Under the pieces are notes generated by a model. That model did no database searches and was not told where the DNA came from. It saw nothing but the letters and a program-made list of their open reading frames with translations. From Pseudomonas graminis (GTDB taxonomy: Bacteria; Pseudomonadota; Gammaproteobacteria; Pseudomonadales; Pseudomonadaceae): DNA of 64,000 bases. The DNA is taken from positions 124,001 through 188,000 of the forward strand of contig NZ_MDEN01000062.1 of the NCBI RefSeq assembly GCF_001705435.1, given 5' to 3'. A program made the translations under genes and the position numbers. Shown here in pieces: positions 1 through 8,368 of the stretch. The first letter of the stretch is position 1. Every line of letters starts with the position of its first letter.

Positions 1-358
1 AGCCGGTGTATTGAGGCGCATGGGTCAGGGTCGGTGCGCTGGGGGTGTGCACCAGCAACCGGCCTTGAAGGTCCCAGACCTGAAAAGCGATTTTGCTCTC
101 GTAGGGGTGGCCGTCGACTCGCGGTTCGGCCTGAGCCAGGGCCTGATTGAACGCCTGGTACAACTGCGCATGCTCCTGCCGCGCCAGGGGCATGCGCATC
201 ACGCCCTGCAGCAACCGGGCGTTGGTGGCGAGCTGGGCATCGTAGACTTCGGCGATTTCGTGGTTGCTGTCATGGAGGTTGACCAGGGTCAGGATCAGCA
301 GGCCGATCAGCACCAGTCCAAGGATCAGGGTCAGCGTGCGGCGGCGGATCGACGTCAC
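1..358 (-). CDS. Sensor histidine kinase, N-terminal part (cut by window edge)
   Basis: The reading frame starts at a GTG (356-358) that overlaps the stop codon of the upstream response regulator gene, and it runs off the left edge after about 119 codons. The visible part has a basic start (TSIRRR), one membrane segment at about residues 8-27 (rich in L, I, V and G) and then a periplasmic stretch, the layout of QseC/TctE-type sensor kinases. The catalytic HisKA and ATPase domains would lie outside the window. Translational coupling to the OmpR-type regulator makes a cognate pair very likely. The signal it senses cannot be told from this part. Confidence 0.85.
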   Translation of the reverse strand, partial: MTSIRRRTLTLILGLVLIGLLILTLVNLHDSNHEIAEVYDAQLATNARLLQGVMRMPLARQEHAQLYQAFNQALAQAEPRVDGHPYESKIAFQVWDLQGRLLVHTPSAPTLTHAPQYTG

Positions 359-1017
359 GGGCGATCCTCCACCAGGTAGCCGACGCCGCGTACGGTGCGG
401 ATCAGCTCGCTGGAAAACTTCTTGCGCAGGTGATGGATGTGCACTTCGAGGGTGTTGCTCTCCGCTTCTTCGTTCCAGCCGTACAGCAACTGCATCAAGC
501 GTTCGCGGGTCATCACCCGGCCCGGTGGCGAGAGCAGTTCGTACAACAGCTGGTATTCCTTGGGGGTGAGGGCGACGGGATCATCCTTGTAACTGACTTG
601 CTGGGTGGTCGGGTCCAGGCGGATGCCCGCGTGCTCGATCGTGACCCGCGCGCGCCCGGCACTGCGCCGCAACAGCGCCCGCAGGCGGGCCTTGAGTTCG
701 GACAGGTCGAAGGGCTTTATCAGGTAATCGTCGGCCCCTGCGTCGAGGCCGGCAATGCGGTCTTCGGTGGCGTCCCGTGCGGTCAGGATCAGCACCGGCA
801 AAGCCGAGCCACTTTCACGCAGGCGCCGCAGCACCGCCAGGCCGTCCAGCCTGGGCAATCCGAGATCGAGAATGGCCAGATCGAAGACCTCGCTCAACAA
901 GGCATGGAGGGCGCTGGCGCCATCTTTCACCCAGTCCACCGTGTAGCCTTCGCGACTCAGCGCCTGATGAATGCCCTCGCCGAGGGCGACATCGTCTTCA
1001 ACCAGCAGCAAACGCAT
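355..1017 (-). CDS. OmpR-family response regulator (QseB/PmrA-like)
   Basis: A 220-residue two-component regulator. The receiver domain (about 1-115) shows the acidic pair ED near residue 8, the phospho-acceptor Asp in the LDLGLPRLDG segment near residue 51, and the conserved Lys in the IKPF motif near residue 102. A winged-helix OmpR DNA-binding domain follows (about 125-218, with LTPKEYQLL and RTVRGVGYL). It is the sixth gene of the hemolysin-family operon and overlaps the kinase gene. PmrA/QseB regulators bind hexamer-N5-hexamer sites of the CTTAAG type, and two such sites lie in the promoter of this operon (5391-5407 and 5454-5470), so autoregulation is likely. That link is inference. Confidence 0.93.
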   Translation of the reverse strand: MRLLLVEDDVALGEGIHQALSREGYTVDWVKDGASALHALLSEVFDLAILDLGLPRLDGLAVLRRLRESGSALPVLILTARDATEDRIAGLDAGADDYLIKPFDLSELKARLRALLRRSAGRARVTIEHAGIRLDPTTQQVSYKDDPVALTPKEYQLLYELLSPPGRVMTRERLMQLLYGWNEEAESNTLEVHIHHLRKKFSSELIRTVRGVGYLVEDRP

Positions 1018-1027
1018 GAATGCTCCG

Positions 1028-1669
1028 TCATTTCAGTTTCTTGTTTACGTCCACCAGCAATAGCTGGATATCTTTACGGCGTCCACTGTCCGCCACTTCG
1101 CGACCGGGTCGGGGCGCGGCGAGCAAGGCTTTTTCCAGCGCGTCCTTCGCCTGGGCATAGTGGCTTTGGCGGTAAAGATGATCGCCCCAGAAGTACAGCG
1201 GATCGATGCCGTCGGGATTGAGCTTGAGCGCCTGCTCCAGCAGTGCTTGGGCCTTATCCGGGTCGCCGAACCCGATGGGCCACCCGGGCACTCGATCGTA
1301 CAGCGCAGCCAGGCTGGCGTAGGCGGAGCCTTGCAAGGCATTGGGGTCCAGCGTCATGGCTTTCTCGAGGTCGGCTTTGGCCGTTTTGACTTTGCTCAGG
1401 GCACCCAGTCCGCCCTGGGCACCGGCCCAACTGCTGGTGACAATGCCCGACCATATCCAGGCTTCGGCGACAGCGGGACGCTGCTGGGTGAACGCGGAGG
1501 ACTTGGCGGCCAATTGTTCAAATGCCGCGACGCGCTGGTCTTCCGGCAACTGGTATTGAATCCGTGCCCACTCCTGCTGGATCCCGGTCAGGCGTTGCTG
1601 GTCCGGTGCATCCAGTGCCCATACCGGGAGGGCGAGGGTGGCGAGCAGTACGACGAGTAGGCGTTTCAT
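1028..1669 (-). CDS. Exported TPR-repeat protein
   Basis: A 213-residue protein with a clear signal peptide (MKRLLVVLLATLALPVWA, cleavage after WA). The mature part is mostly helical with TPR-like repeats: one around DLEKAMTLDPNA, then AQALLEQALKLNPDG and AKDALEKALLAAP. The spacing resembles the TRAP-associated TatT/TPR family, though I cannot confirm the family. The start overlaps the stop of the upstream SDR gene (ATGA), so it belongs to the same operon and is probably a periplasmic scaffold or partner for the products of that operon. No catalytic motif is visible. Confidence 0.8.
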   Translation of the reverse strand: MKRLLVVLLATLALPVWALDAPDQQRLTGIQQEWARIQYQLPEDQRVAAFEQLAAKSSAFTQQRPAVAEAWIWSGIVTSSWAGAQGGLGALSKVKTAKADLEKAMTLDPNALQGSAYASLAALYDRVPGWPIGFGDPDKAQALLEQALKLNPDGIDPLYFWGDHLYRQSHYAQAKDALEKALLAAPRPGREVADSGRRKDIQLLLVDVNKKLK

Positions 1670-2475
1670 GGCTTGGTGCTCTTTTCGTGAGTGGCGCTGC
1701 TGAAGCGGCGAATGAGGGGCAGGTGTTTGCGCAGCCCGCGGTCCACCACGGCAGGCAGCAGACTGTTGAGGCGGACGAAGAACTGTTCAGGCCAGCCCAT
1801 GTAAAGCTCGCGCTGATTGCCGACAATGGCGCGAACAACCGCGGCGGCGACTGTCTGCGGATCGTCCTCGGTGGTTTTCAGGGCGGAGTTAAGGGCGCGT
1901 GCGGCGGGGCTGTTCATGGTCGTGCGGGTAGCGCGGGGCGCGACGTACAGCACGCCGACCCGCGTATCCGCCAGCTCACGGCGCAGCGCTTCGGAGAACC
2001 CCCGCAGCGCAAACTTGCTCGCGCAATACGTGGCGTAACCGGCATAGCCGATCGAGCCATAGGTCGAGCCGACGTTCACCACCATGGCGCGGCTGGCCTG
2101 GCGCAGCAGCGGCAACAGCAGGCTGGCGAGCTGGATTGGCGCGTTCAGGTTGATGTCGAGCATCGAATCGATCTCGTGCCCTGGCAGCTGTTCCAGCATG
2201 GCGAAATGATTGATGCCGGCGGCGTTGACCAGCAGGTTCACCCCGTTCATCGCTTGCGCCGTCATCAACACGTGCTGACGACCTTCGGCGGTGGTCAGAT
2301 CGGCCTTCACCCAGTGCAGTAGATGCGGGTACTGCTGTTGCAACGGCAACAGCGGCTCCTGATGGCGGCAGACGGCGAGCACTTCGGCGCCATGGCTGCA
2401 CAGCGCCTGAGCAATGGCCATGCCGATGCCGCCGCTGGCGCCGGTCAGCACCACGCGCGCTTCAGACAGCCGCAT
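1666..2475 (-). CDS. Short-chain dehydrogenase/reductase (SDR)
   Basis: A 269-residue classical SDR. The N-terminal Rossmann motif TGASGGIG (about residues 12-19) binds NAD(P). NAAG (about 87-90) is present, and the catalytic residues appear as Ser in NVGSTYG and Tyr/Lys in YCASK (about 150-154). A short C-terminal extension follows. The gene lies between the di-iron protein and the TPR protein and overlaps both (14 bp and 4 bp). In this setting it probably reduces or oxidises a ketone or alcohol on an acyl substrate activated by the nearby AMP-dependent ligase; the substrate is unknown. Confidence 0.9.
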   Translation of the reverse strand: MRLSEARVVLTGASGGIGMAIAQALCSHGAEVLAVCRHQEPLLPLQQQYPHLLHWVKADLTTAEGRQHVLMTAQAMNGVNLLVNAAGINHFAMLEQLPGHEIDSMLDINLNAPIQLASLLLPLLRQASRAMVVNVGSTYGSIGYAGYATYCASKFALRGFSEALRRELADTRVGVLYVAPRATRTTMNSPAARALNSALKTTEDDPQTVAAAVVRAIVGNQRELYMGWPEQFFVRLNSLLPAVVDRGLRKHLPLIRRFSSATHEKSTKP

Positions 2476-3151
2476 GGTCGAGCTCCTTCAACGGTTCGGC
2501 ATGGGCGAGGGGTAACTGACGAAACATGTCGGTGTACAGGCCGTAGACCACTTTCGAGGCCTTGATCACGGCCGCCTGATCCTCCGGATCGTCAAGGCGG
2601 TCCATCAGCGTGCGATAGGTTTCCATGTGGCCGACATCGAGGCTGCCATGGGAACTCAGGTAACTGAACGCAGTGGCCGGCAGTGCCAGGCGCTGCTGAA
2701 TGCTGCCGGCGGCATGGGTCGCGAGGGCGATGCTGGTGCCTTCCAGCACGTTGACCATGCCGAACAGTCCCACCGGGTTGCCCCGGGCGATGAGGTCGTA
2801 GAGGTAGGCGACCATGAGCTCGATGGGCAGACCGGGCGTACCCTCGCGCACGGCATCGGCATCGCCACCGCAGGCGCGCAGGTCGTTGAGGATCCACTGC
2901 TCGTGGCCGTATTCGTCCTCGATGTACTCGCACACCGCGCCCCGCAGCCATTCCAGCCGGGAAGGCAGCCGCGCGCCACAGGCCATCATCAATGGCACGG
3001 TATGCCGCACGTGGTAGTAGGCCTGAGTCAGGAAGGCGCGATAGCTCTCCAGCGAGACTTCACCGTGCAGCGCCTGATGAATGACGGGCAGGTTGAACAG
3101 GGTCTCGCGCTCGGTGCGGGTGGCGTCTTGCAGCGTTTGGAAAAAACTCAT
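2462..3151 (-). CDS. Heme-oxygenase-like di-iron protein (TenA/UndA-like)
   Basis: The ATG at 3149-3151 overlaps the stop of the acyl ligase gene (ATGA) and gives 229 residues. The sequence is all-helical and matches the iron-containing redox (HDO) superfamily, which includes UndA, an oxygen-dependent fatty-acid decarboxylase. Likely metal ligands are visible in the right order: E80 and H83 in EDEYGHE, E137 in VLEGTS, and H168, D172 and H175 in the segment SSHGSLDVGH. H47 and H50 lie near the N-terminus. With an acyl-activating enzyme and an SDR in the same operon it may oxidise an acyl chain. TenA-like thiaminase is a poor fit because no thiamin genes are nearby. Confidence 0.8.
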   Translation of the reverse strand: MSFFQTLQDATRTERETLFNLPVIHQALHGEVSLESYRAFLTQAYYHVRHTVPLMMACGARLPSRLEWLRGAVCEYIEDEYGHEQWILNDLRACGGDADAVREGTPGLPIELMVAYLYDLIARGNPVGLFGMVNVLEGTSIALATHAAGSIQQRLALPATAFSYLSSHGSLDVGHMETYRTLMDRLDDPEDQAAVIKASKVVYGLYTDMFRQLPLAHAEPLKELDHAAV

Positions 3152-4629
3152 GATTGAAGATCCTTTGCTCGCGTGGGCTCGGTGAAAAGATGTCGGTAGT
3201 TCGCCAGAATGGCGTCGCGCCGGGGTCGGCCGTTGGCGGTGGCCATGCCATTGGCGGCGGTGAAGGGCTGATCGAGACGGGTCCAGCTGTGGACGCGTGC
3301 GTAGTCCGGCAGTGCCTGGTTGGCCTGCTCGACAGCCTGTTTGATCTGCAGGTCGGTGGTGTCGGGGCGCAGCGGCCACACCAACGCATGATTGCGTGAC
3401 AGGGCTTCGCCGTAGACAAACGCCTGGGCGATCCGACCGCGTTGGGTCAGCTCCGCCTCGACCCACTCAGGGTTGACGTTGCGACCGTAGCTGGTCACGA
3501 ACTGATGCTTCTTGCGGCCGTGAAGGTAGAGGTAACCGTTGGCGTCAAACTCACCAAGATCACCGCTCGGCCACCACTCCGGTGTGGGTTCTGCCTCGCC
3601 GAGATAGCCCAGCATCCGCGACCCGCGAATCAGGACCTCGCCGTCTTCGGCCAGGCGTATCTGCACATGGGGCAGGGGTCTGCCAACGCTGCCGGGATGG
3701 TGGGCGTCCGGGCGGTTGAGGGCCACGACCGACGCGCACTCCGACAGGCCGTAGCCTTCGTACACCGGAATGCCAAGGGCTTCGGCGCGCAGCAACAGTT
3801 CGTGGGTGACTTTGGCGCCGCCCACCGCGATGAAACGCAGCGCTGCCGGGTTAAACGCGCCCATCTCGCAGGCGCTGACCAGCAACAGCAATAGCTGCGG
3901 GACAAGGATCATGCTGTGGGGCTGTCGCACCGCCAGCGTCGACAGCAGACGCGGCAATTCCACACCGCTGGCCCCTTGAATGCCCAGGGTTCGCTGGCTT
4001 GGCAGGCTCAGCATCGCCCCGGCGTAAAGCGCGGCATAGCAGCCGACGTTTTCCAGCAGAATGGCCAGAGGCAAGAGTGAAAGGTGGTGGGCGGGCTGGC
4101 GAGACTCGCTGGCGCGCTGCACCTCCATGGCCACCGTCAGCACGCTGGTGGCGTCCAGGCAGACGCCTTTGGGGGTGCCGGTCGTGCCAGAGGTAAACGT
4201 GAGCTTTGCCGTGCCCTCGGGCAGGGGCGACGGCTGACGGTTCGTGCGCAGCCAGAACCCCTCCTCATGACGGAATGCCGAGGAGGCGAGTTCACTGGCG
4301 TACTCGTCGTCAGCAATGACCACGTCAGCCTGGCTCTGCTCCAGGCAATGACGGCGCTGGGCTGCGCTGAAGAACGGCGGCAGCGTCACACAGGCCAGTC
4401 CTGCGAACAGAATCGCCAGGTCCCAGATCAACAGGTCCGGGCCATTCTCCAGGGCGAGGGCCACGACCCTTGCGTCCAGGTCCTTGAGCCTCTCCTGGCG
4501 CAGATTGATTTCGGCGTCCAGCTCGGCATAACTCAGTTTCAGGTCGTCGCCCCACAGCGCACACGCATCGGCCTGCCCGGCGGCGAGATCAGCGATGCGT
4601 TGGCGGAATCTGCTCAGTTCAGGCGACAT
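3148..4629 (-). CDS. AMP-dependent acyl-CoA synthetase/ligase
   Basis: A 493-residue ANL-superfamily adenylating enzyme. The phosphate-binding A3 motif reads LTFTSGTTGTPKGV (about 143-156), A5 reads YEGYGLSEC (about 291-299), and the A7/A8 hinge reads SGDLGEFDANGYLYLHGRKK. The C-terminal domain ends with NGMATANGRPRRDAI in the place where many relatives carry the catalytic A10 lysine, so the adenylation lysine may be replaced or differently placed. It overlaps the hemolysin-family gene by 11 bp and the di-iron gene by 4 bp. It probably activates a carboxylic (fatty) acid as adenylate for transfer to CoA or another acceptor. Confidence 0.9.
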   Translation of the reverse strand: MSPELSRFRQRIADLAAGQADACALWGDDLKLSYAELDAEINLRQERLKDLDARVVALALENGPDLLIWDLAILFAGLACVTLPPFFSAAQRRHCLEQSQADVVIADDEYASELASSAFRHEEGFWLRTNRQPSPLPEGTAKLTFTSGTTGTPKGVCLDATSVLTVAMEVQRASESRQPAHHLSLLPLAILLENVGCYAALYAGAMLSLPSQRTLGIQGASGVELPRLLSTLAVRQPHSMILVPQLLLLLVSACEMGAFNPAALRFIAVGGAKVTHELLLRAEALGIPVYEGYGLSECASVVALNRPDAHHPGSVGRPLPHVQIRLAEDGEVLIRGSRMLGYLGEAEPTPEWWPSGDLGEFDANGYLYLHGRKKHQFVTSYGRNVNPEWVEAELTQRGRIAQAFVYGEALSRNHALVWPLRPDTTDLQIKQAVEQANQALPDYARVHSWTRLDQPFTAANGMATANGRPRRDAILANYRHLFTEPTRAKDLQS

Positions 4630-5341
4630 GACAGCTGTCCTCCAGCGTCAGGGGCAACCCGAAGCGTTCAAACACGCCGCTGCTGCTCAAGTGCAGGAAC
4701 CCGGAGCGGATGTCGCCCACGTGCACGCTGGGTTGTGAGTCGTAGTAATTGCCCCAGGCGTGCCGGTCTTCACCCAGGCGCAGAGGGTCGGCGAGGCACA
4801 GTGTGAGGGGGCGCAGGCCGAGGCGATTGAAGCTGTTCACCAGTCCGGCGTTGCCGGTGAAGGCCACCCATTCCAGGCCGCTCATGGCGAGCAGCCAGGT
4901 CACGGCGATGATGCTCAGCCGCGCGCTGCCCAGGTTGCTGGCGGCGAGGTTGCCCACTTCGACGATGCCCTGACGGTCCACCGGCCGGCCGGCACGGGCT
5001 TCGATCATGTGCTCAACAGGCTGGTCGAGATAGTGCTCCAGGAACAGCGGCCCGGAGGTCGCCACACGCACGCCGGCCACGGCACAGAGCGTGCCGGTGT
5101 TGTCGTGGAGTCCGAACAACTCCGGCATGAAGCTACGGATCTCGGCGTTGTGCGCCTGGCGGAAGCGCTGCTGGATGAACGTCTCGTAGGCGTCGCGCAG
5201 TGGCTCCTGAGGCAGCGCACGATTGAGCGAGAGGGCCGGTGATTGCGCAGTGCCGAATCCCATAGGCAGGAAATCCAGAGGCAGCGCACCGGACGGCATT
5301 GAGTTCGGTGGTAATCGGTTATTCCAGTCCAGACCCTGCAT
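4619..5341 (-). CDS. Thermostable hemolysin family protein
   Basis: A 240-residue protein of the Vibrio delta-VPH 'thermostable hemolysin' family (T_hemolysin). Recognisable features are the segment after residue 50 with IQQRFRQAHNAEIRSFMPEL, the EVGNLAASNLGSARL block and FTGNAGLVNSFNRLGL. It has no signal peptide or membrane segment. The fold resembles acyltransferases of the GNAT type, so the hemolysin name, which comes from heterologous haemolysis assays, may hide an enzyme role. It is the first gene of a seven-gene operon with a good Shine-Dalgarno (GGAGGAG, 5352-5358). The enzyme genes behind it argue for acyl transfer or lipid chemistry rather than a secreted toxin. Confidence 0.85.
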   Translation of the reverse strand: MQGLDWNNRLPPNSMPSGALPLDFLPMGFGTAQSPALSLNRALPQEPLRDAYETFIQQRFRQAHNAEIRSFMPELFGLHDNTGTLCAVAGVRVATSGPLFLEHYLDQPVEHMIEARAGRPVDRQGIVEVGNLAASNLGSARLSIIAVTWLLAMSGLEWVAFTGNAGLVNSFNRLGLRPLTLCLADPLRLGEDRHAWGNYYDSQPSVHVGDIRSGFLHLSSSGVFERFGLPLTLEDSCHVA

Positions 5342-5374
5342 GGATGTGGCTCCTCCCCAGTGGTGATGGGGTGG

Positions 5375-5407
5375 AGTATCGGGGTCGATTCTTAACGAAG
5401 TCTGAAG
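5375..5407 (-). promoter_or_regulatory. Promoter of the hemolysin-family operon with PmrA/QseB-like box
   Basis: On the plus strand 5391-5407 reads CTTAAC-GAAGT-CTGAAG, a hexamer-N5-hexamer of the kind bound by PmrA/QseB regulators. A -10-like GATACT lies on the minus strand at 5375-5380, ten bases downstream of the box, the usual geometry for OmpR-family activation. The start codon is at 5341. Confidence 0.5.
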
Positions 5408-5453
5408 GTGAGAAATTTGCCTGGCCTGGCTTTCCTGCTGATCTTTGCGACGT

Positions 5454-5470
5454 CTTCAGACTGCCTTAAG
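5454..5470 (-). promoter_or_regulatory. Second PmrA/QseB-like box, inverted relative to the first
   Basis: The minus strand reads CTTAAGGCAGTCTGAAG, which matches the plus-strand box at 5391-5407 at 15 of 17 positions. The two sites form an inverted pair about 46 bp apart upstream of the operon that encodes an OmpR-type regulator. Binding is inferred from motif similarity only. Confidence 0.5.
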
Positions 5471-5603
5471 ACAGGGGCCTCAAGGTTCGCGGCATCAAGA
5501 AACATTCCCCCACTCAGCGAGCGCCCCGGCATGGTCCGCGACAAGACCCTGCGCCGCATGCTGCCGTGGACGGCGGAAAAGCTTTAAGCGGTCACCGCTT
5601 TTA

Positions 5604-7346
5604 TCACTCCACCGCCACCCAGTGATCCGCCGCCACCGCCGAAAACCGTTGCACCGGCGCGACAAAATCCGCTGCCTTGATCGGGTCAGGCCGTTCCAGC
5701 TCTTTGAGCAGGCTCTTGAAATCCCGGCGCCGGCCCACTTCCGGTACCGGCACTGCAGCGAGCAGGCGGCGGGTATAAGGGTGTTGCGGATTGTGCAGCA
5801 CCTGGTCGCGGGCGCCGATTTCGACGATGCGGCCGCCGTACATCACCGCCACGCGGTGGCAGATGCGTTCGACCACGGCCATGTCGTGGGAAATGAACAG
5901 GTAGCTCAGCCCATGCTCGGCACGCAGCCGTTCCAGCAGCGCCAGCACTTGCGCCTGAACCGAAACATCCAGCGCCGAGACCGATTCATCCGCGATGATG
6001 ACTTTGGGGTTCAGCGCCAGTGCCCGGGCGATGCAAATCCGCTGGCGTTGCCCGCCGGAAAACTGATGGGGATAGCGTTCGAGGGCGTCCCGTGGCAGGT
6101 CGACCTGTTGCAGCAATTGCGCCACACGCTCGCGCCGCTGGGGTTCGGGCATCTTGCCGTGAATCAGCAGCGGCTCGCCCACCAGATCGAACACGGTCTT
6201 GCGCGGATTGAGCGCAGCGTACGGGTCCTGAAACACCATCTGCACGTCGCGGCGCACCCGCTGCAATGCGTCACCCTGCAAACCGTTGAGTTCCTGCCCC
6301 AGCAATTTCACGCTGCCCTGATAGCTGAGCATGTTCATCAAGGCCTTGCCGGTGGTGGACTTGCCGCAGCCGCTTTCGCCCACCAGCCCCAGGGTTTCCC
6401 CCTGACGCAGCTCGAAACTCACGCCCTCGACTGCATGCACGGTGCGCGGGGTTTCGAACCAGCCATGGCGCAAGGGGAAGCGCACGCTGAGGTCCTGAAC
6501 GGCGAGCACCACTGGTTGCTCGGTCAACATCTCGGGTGGCGGCGCACTGCCCAGCACCGGCACGGCGGCCAGCAATTTACGCGTGTAGGGCGCTTGCGCG
6601 TCGGTGAAAACCTGATGCAGGGAGCCGCGCTCTTCCATGCGGCCCTGATTCATCACCACCACTTCATCGGCCATCTCGGCGACCACGCCCATGTCGTGGG
6701 TAATGAGTAGAAGGCTGGTCGCGAACTGCTGCTGCAACTCGCGCATCAGCTCAAGAATCTGCGCCTGAATGGTCACATCCAGTGCGGTGGTCGGCTCGTC
6801 GGCGATGAGGATTTCCGGCTGGCAGAGCATCGCCATGGCGATCATCACCCGCTGGCGCATGCCGCCGGATAACTCATGGGGGTACTGGGTCAGGCGCTTG
6901 TCGACCTGGGGCATGCGCACGGCGTCAAGCATGGCCCGGCAGCGCTGGTGAATCTCACTGCGACTCAACGCTTCATGCCGGCGCAGGGTTTCCGCCAGTT
7001 GCTGGCCGACGGTCAGCAGCGGGTTCAGCGACGTCATCGGCTCCTGAAAAATCATGCCGATGCGCTTGCCACGCAGGCGTTGCAGGTCCCGTTCCGGCAG
7101 GCTCAGCAGGTCGCGGTTGTCGAACAGGATCGCGCCACCGGGAACGCTGGCCGCCTTGGGCAGCAGCCCCATGATCGCCAGGGACGACAGCGATTTGCCA
7201 CTGCCCGACTCACCGGCGATACACAGAGTGCGGCGCGGGTACAGGGCGAAACTCAACTCATCGACCACCCGCCGCCGTGACGCGCCGCCGCCGACGTCGA
7301 TGCTCAGCCGCTCCACCGACAGACTCGGCTGATCGTCTGGCTTCAC
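5604..7346 (-). CDS. ABC transporter ATPase, fused DppD-DppF type
   Basis: A GTG at 7344-7346 overlaps the acetamidase stop (GTGA) and gives 580 residues, better than longer upstream readings that run into that gene. Two complete nucleotide-binding domains are fused. The first has Walker A GESGSGKS (about 45-52), signature LSGGMRQR and Walker [13 protein letters not shown]. The second has [16 protein letters not shown] and [12 protein letters not shown]. The oligopeptide/dipeptide C-terminal tail follows each. This matches the peptide/nickel importer family, and the protein powers the two permeases encoded at 10003-11777. It is the last gene of the amide operon. Confidence 0.95.
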   Translation of the reverse strand: MKPDDQPSLSVERLSIDVGGGASRRRVVDELSFALYPRRTLCIAGESGSGKSLSSLAIMGLLPKAASVPGGAILFDNRDLLSLPERDLQRLRGKRIGMIFQEPMTSLNPLLTVGQQLAETLRRHEALSRSEIHQRCRAMLDAVRMPQVDKRLTQYPHELSGGMRQRVMIAMAMLCQPEILIADEPTTALDVTIQAQILELMRELQQQFATSLLLITHDMGVVAEMADEVVVMNQGRMEERGSLHQVFTDAQAPYTRKLLAAVPVLGSAPPPEMLTEQPVVLAVQDLSVRFPLRHGWFETPRTVHAVEGVSFELRQGETLGLVGESGCGKSTTGKALMNMLSYQGSVKLLGQELNGLQGDALQRVRRDVQMVFQDPYAALNPRKTVFDLVGEPLLIHGKMPEPQRRERVAQLLQQVDLPRDALERYPHQFSGGQRQRICIARALALNPKVIIADESVSALDVSVQAQVLALLERLRAEHGLSYLFISHDMAVVERICHRVAVMYGGRIVEIGARDQVLHNPQHPYTRRLLAAVPVPEVGRRRDFKSLLKELERPDPIKAADFVAPVQRFSAVAADHWVAVE

Positions 7347-8290
7347 TGGAACACCACTTTCGGAAAGTAGAACGACACCACCCAGTTCGGCAGGTCGACG
7401 ATTTCGCTGATGCGCAGATCGCCGCACACCGAGCACAGCATGTACGCCTGTTCCGCCGGCATGCGGTGCTCGCGGCACAACCAGTCGATGGTGTTGGCCA
7501 CGGCCTGGCGGGCGGCCTGCATCAGGTCCGGGCCGATGCCGGTGAAGGCTTCGTAGCCGGCGCTGTCCAGGTGGCTGGTCACCGGTCCCGGCGTGCTGAA
7601 ACGCGGCGTGGCCAAGGGCGTTTGCTTGATCAGGTCGAGCGTGACCACCACGTCCATGGCGCTCTCGATGGCGGTGCCGCAGACCTCGCCATCGCCTTGG
7701 GCCGCGTGGGTATCACCGATGGAAAACAACGCGCCGGCGACTTCCACCGGGAGGTACAAGATGCTCCCTGCCGCCAGGTCGCGGATGTCCAGATTGCCGC
7801 CGACCCGACGCGGCGGCACGATGGAATGCAGCCCGGCTTCGGCCGGCGCCACGCCCACCGTCCCGGCGAACGGCTTGAGCGGCACCTTGGCGAAATCACC
7901 AAAGGCGGCGGGGGCGAGGGTCTGCGTGTCGTAGTGCCAGAGCGCCAACGCCGGCGCCTGAAACTGATCGGCAAGGAGGCCGAAGCCGGGGATGTTGGCG
8001 GTCCAGCCGAAGCCACCGGGCTTAAAGCTGTCCAGGGTGATTTTCAGGATGTCGCCAGGCTCGGCACCCTCGACGTAGATCGGCCCGGTGACCGGGTTGA
8101 TCTGGTCGAAGGGCATGACGCTGACGTCCGCGGCCTGGGACTGCGCGGTGAAATAGCCGTTGGACGAATCCCGGCAGTTCATTTGCAAGGTGGTGCCGGG
8201 CGCGACGCGCTCGACCGGAGTAAAGCGGTGGTCCCAGCCAAAGTGGCTGTTGACGCTGTGAATAGTCTTGACCAGGCAGTTCTGGCACAT
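7343..8290 (-). CDS. Acetamidase/formamidase family hydrolase
   Basis: A member of the FmdA/AmdA family, which hydrolyses formamide or acetamide to the acid and ammonia. I chose the ATG at 8288-8290 (MCQNCLVKTI), which gives 315 residues; an ATG at 8362 would add an unlikely 24-residue leader. Typical family segments are the N-terminal SHFGWDH, GPIYVEGAEPGDIL and the later GDTHAAQGDGEVCGTAIE. The usual role is cytosolic. The gene sits between the peptide-type binding protein and ATPase genes, in an operon led by an AmiC/AmiR pair, which fits uptake and breakdown of a short amide for nitrogen. Confidence 0.9.
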   Translation of the reverse strand: MCQNCLVKTIHSVNSHFGWDHRFTPVERVAPGTTLQMNCRDSSNGYFTAQSQAADVSVMPFDQINPVTGPIYVEGAEPGDILKITLDSFKPGGFGWTANIPGFGLLADQFQAPALALWHYDTQTLAPAAFGDFAKVPLKPFAGTVGVAPAEAGLHSIVPPRRVGGNLDIRDLAAGSILYLPVEVAGALFSIGDTHAAQGDGEVCGTAIESAMDVVVTLDLIKQTPLATPRFSTPGPVTSHLDSAGYEAFTGIGPDLMQAARQAVANTIDWLCREHRMPAEQAYMLCSVCGDLRISEIVDLPNWVVSFYFPKVVFQ

Positions 8291-8368
8291 GGGTGCGGTC
8301 CTCGTGGCTAAGGGGGCAGGCGCAATGGCCTGTTCCAGCGAGATTGCCGGGGGACAGGCCAAGGGAAA

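Noticed and set aside
2462..3466. A 334-residue reading for the di-iron protein
   Set aside because: The extra N-terminal 105 residues overlap the acyl ligase gene and are arginine/proline-rich noise. The ATG at 3151 has coupled overlap and family length.
5534..5587. Short plus-strand reading MVRDKTLRRMLPWTAEKL ending at a stop before the ABC ATPase gene
   Set aside because: It has no ribosome site and only 18 residues. It might be the remnant of a lost gene's C-terminus, but I could not recognise a family.
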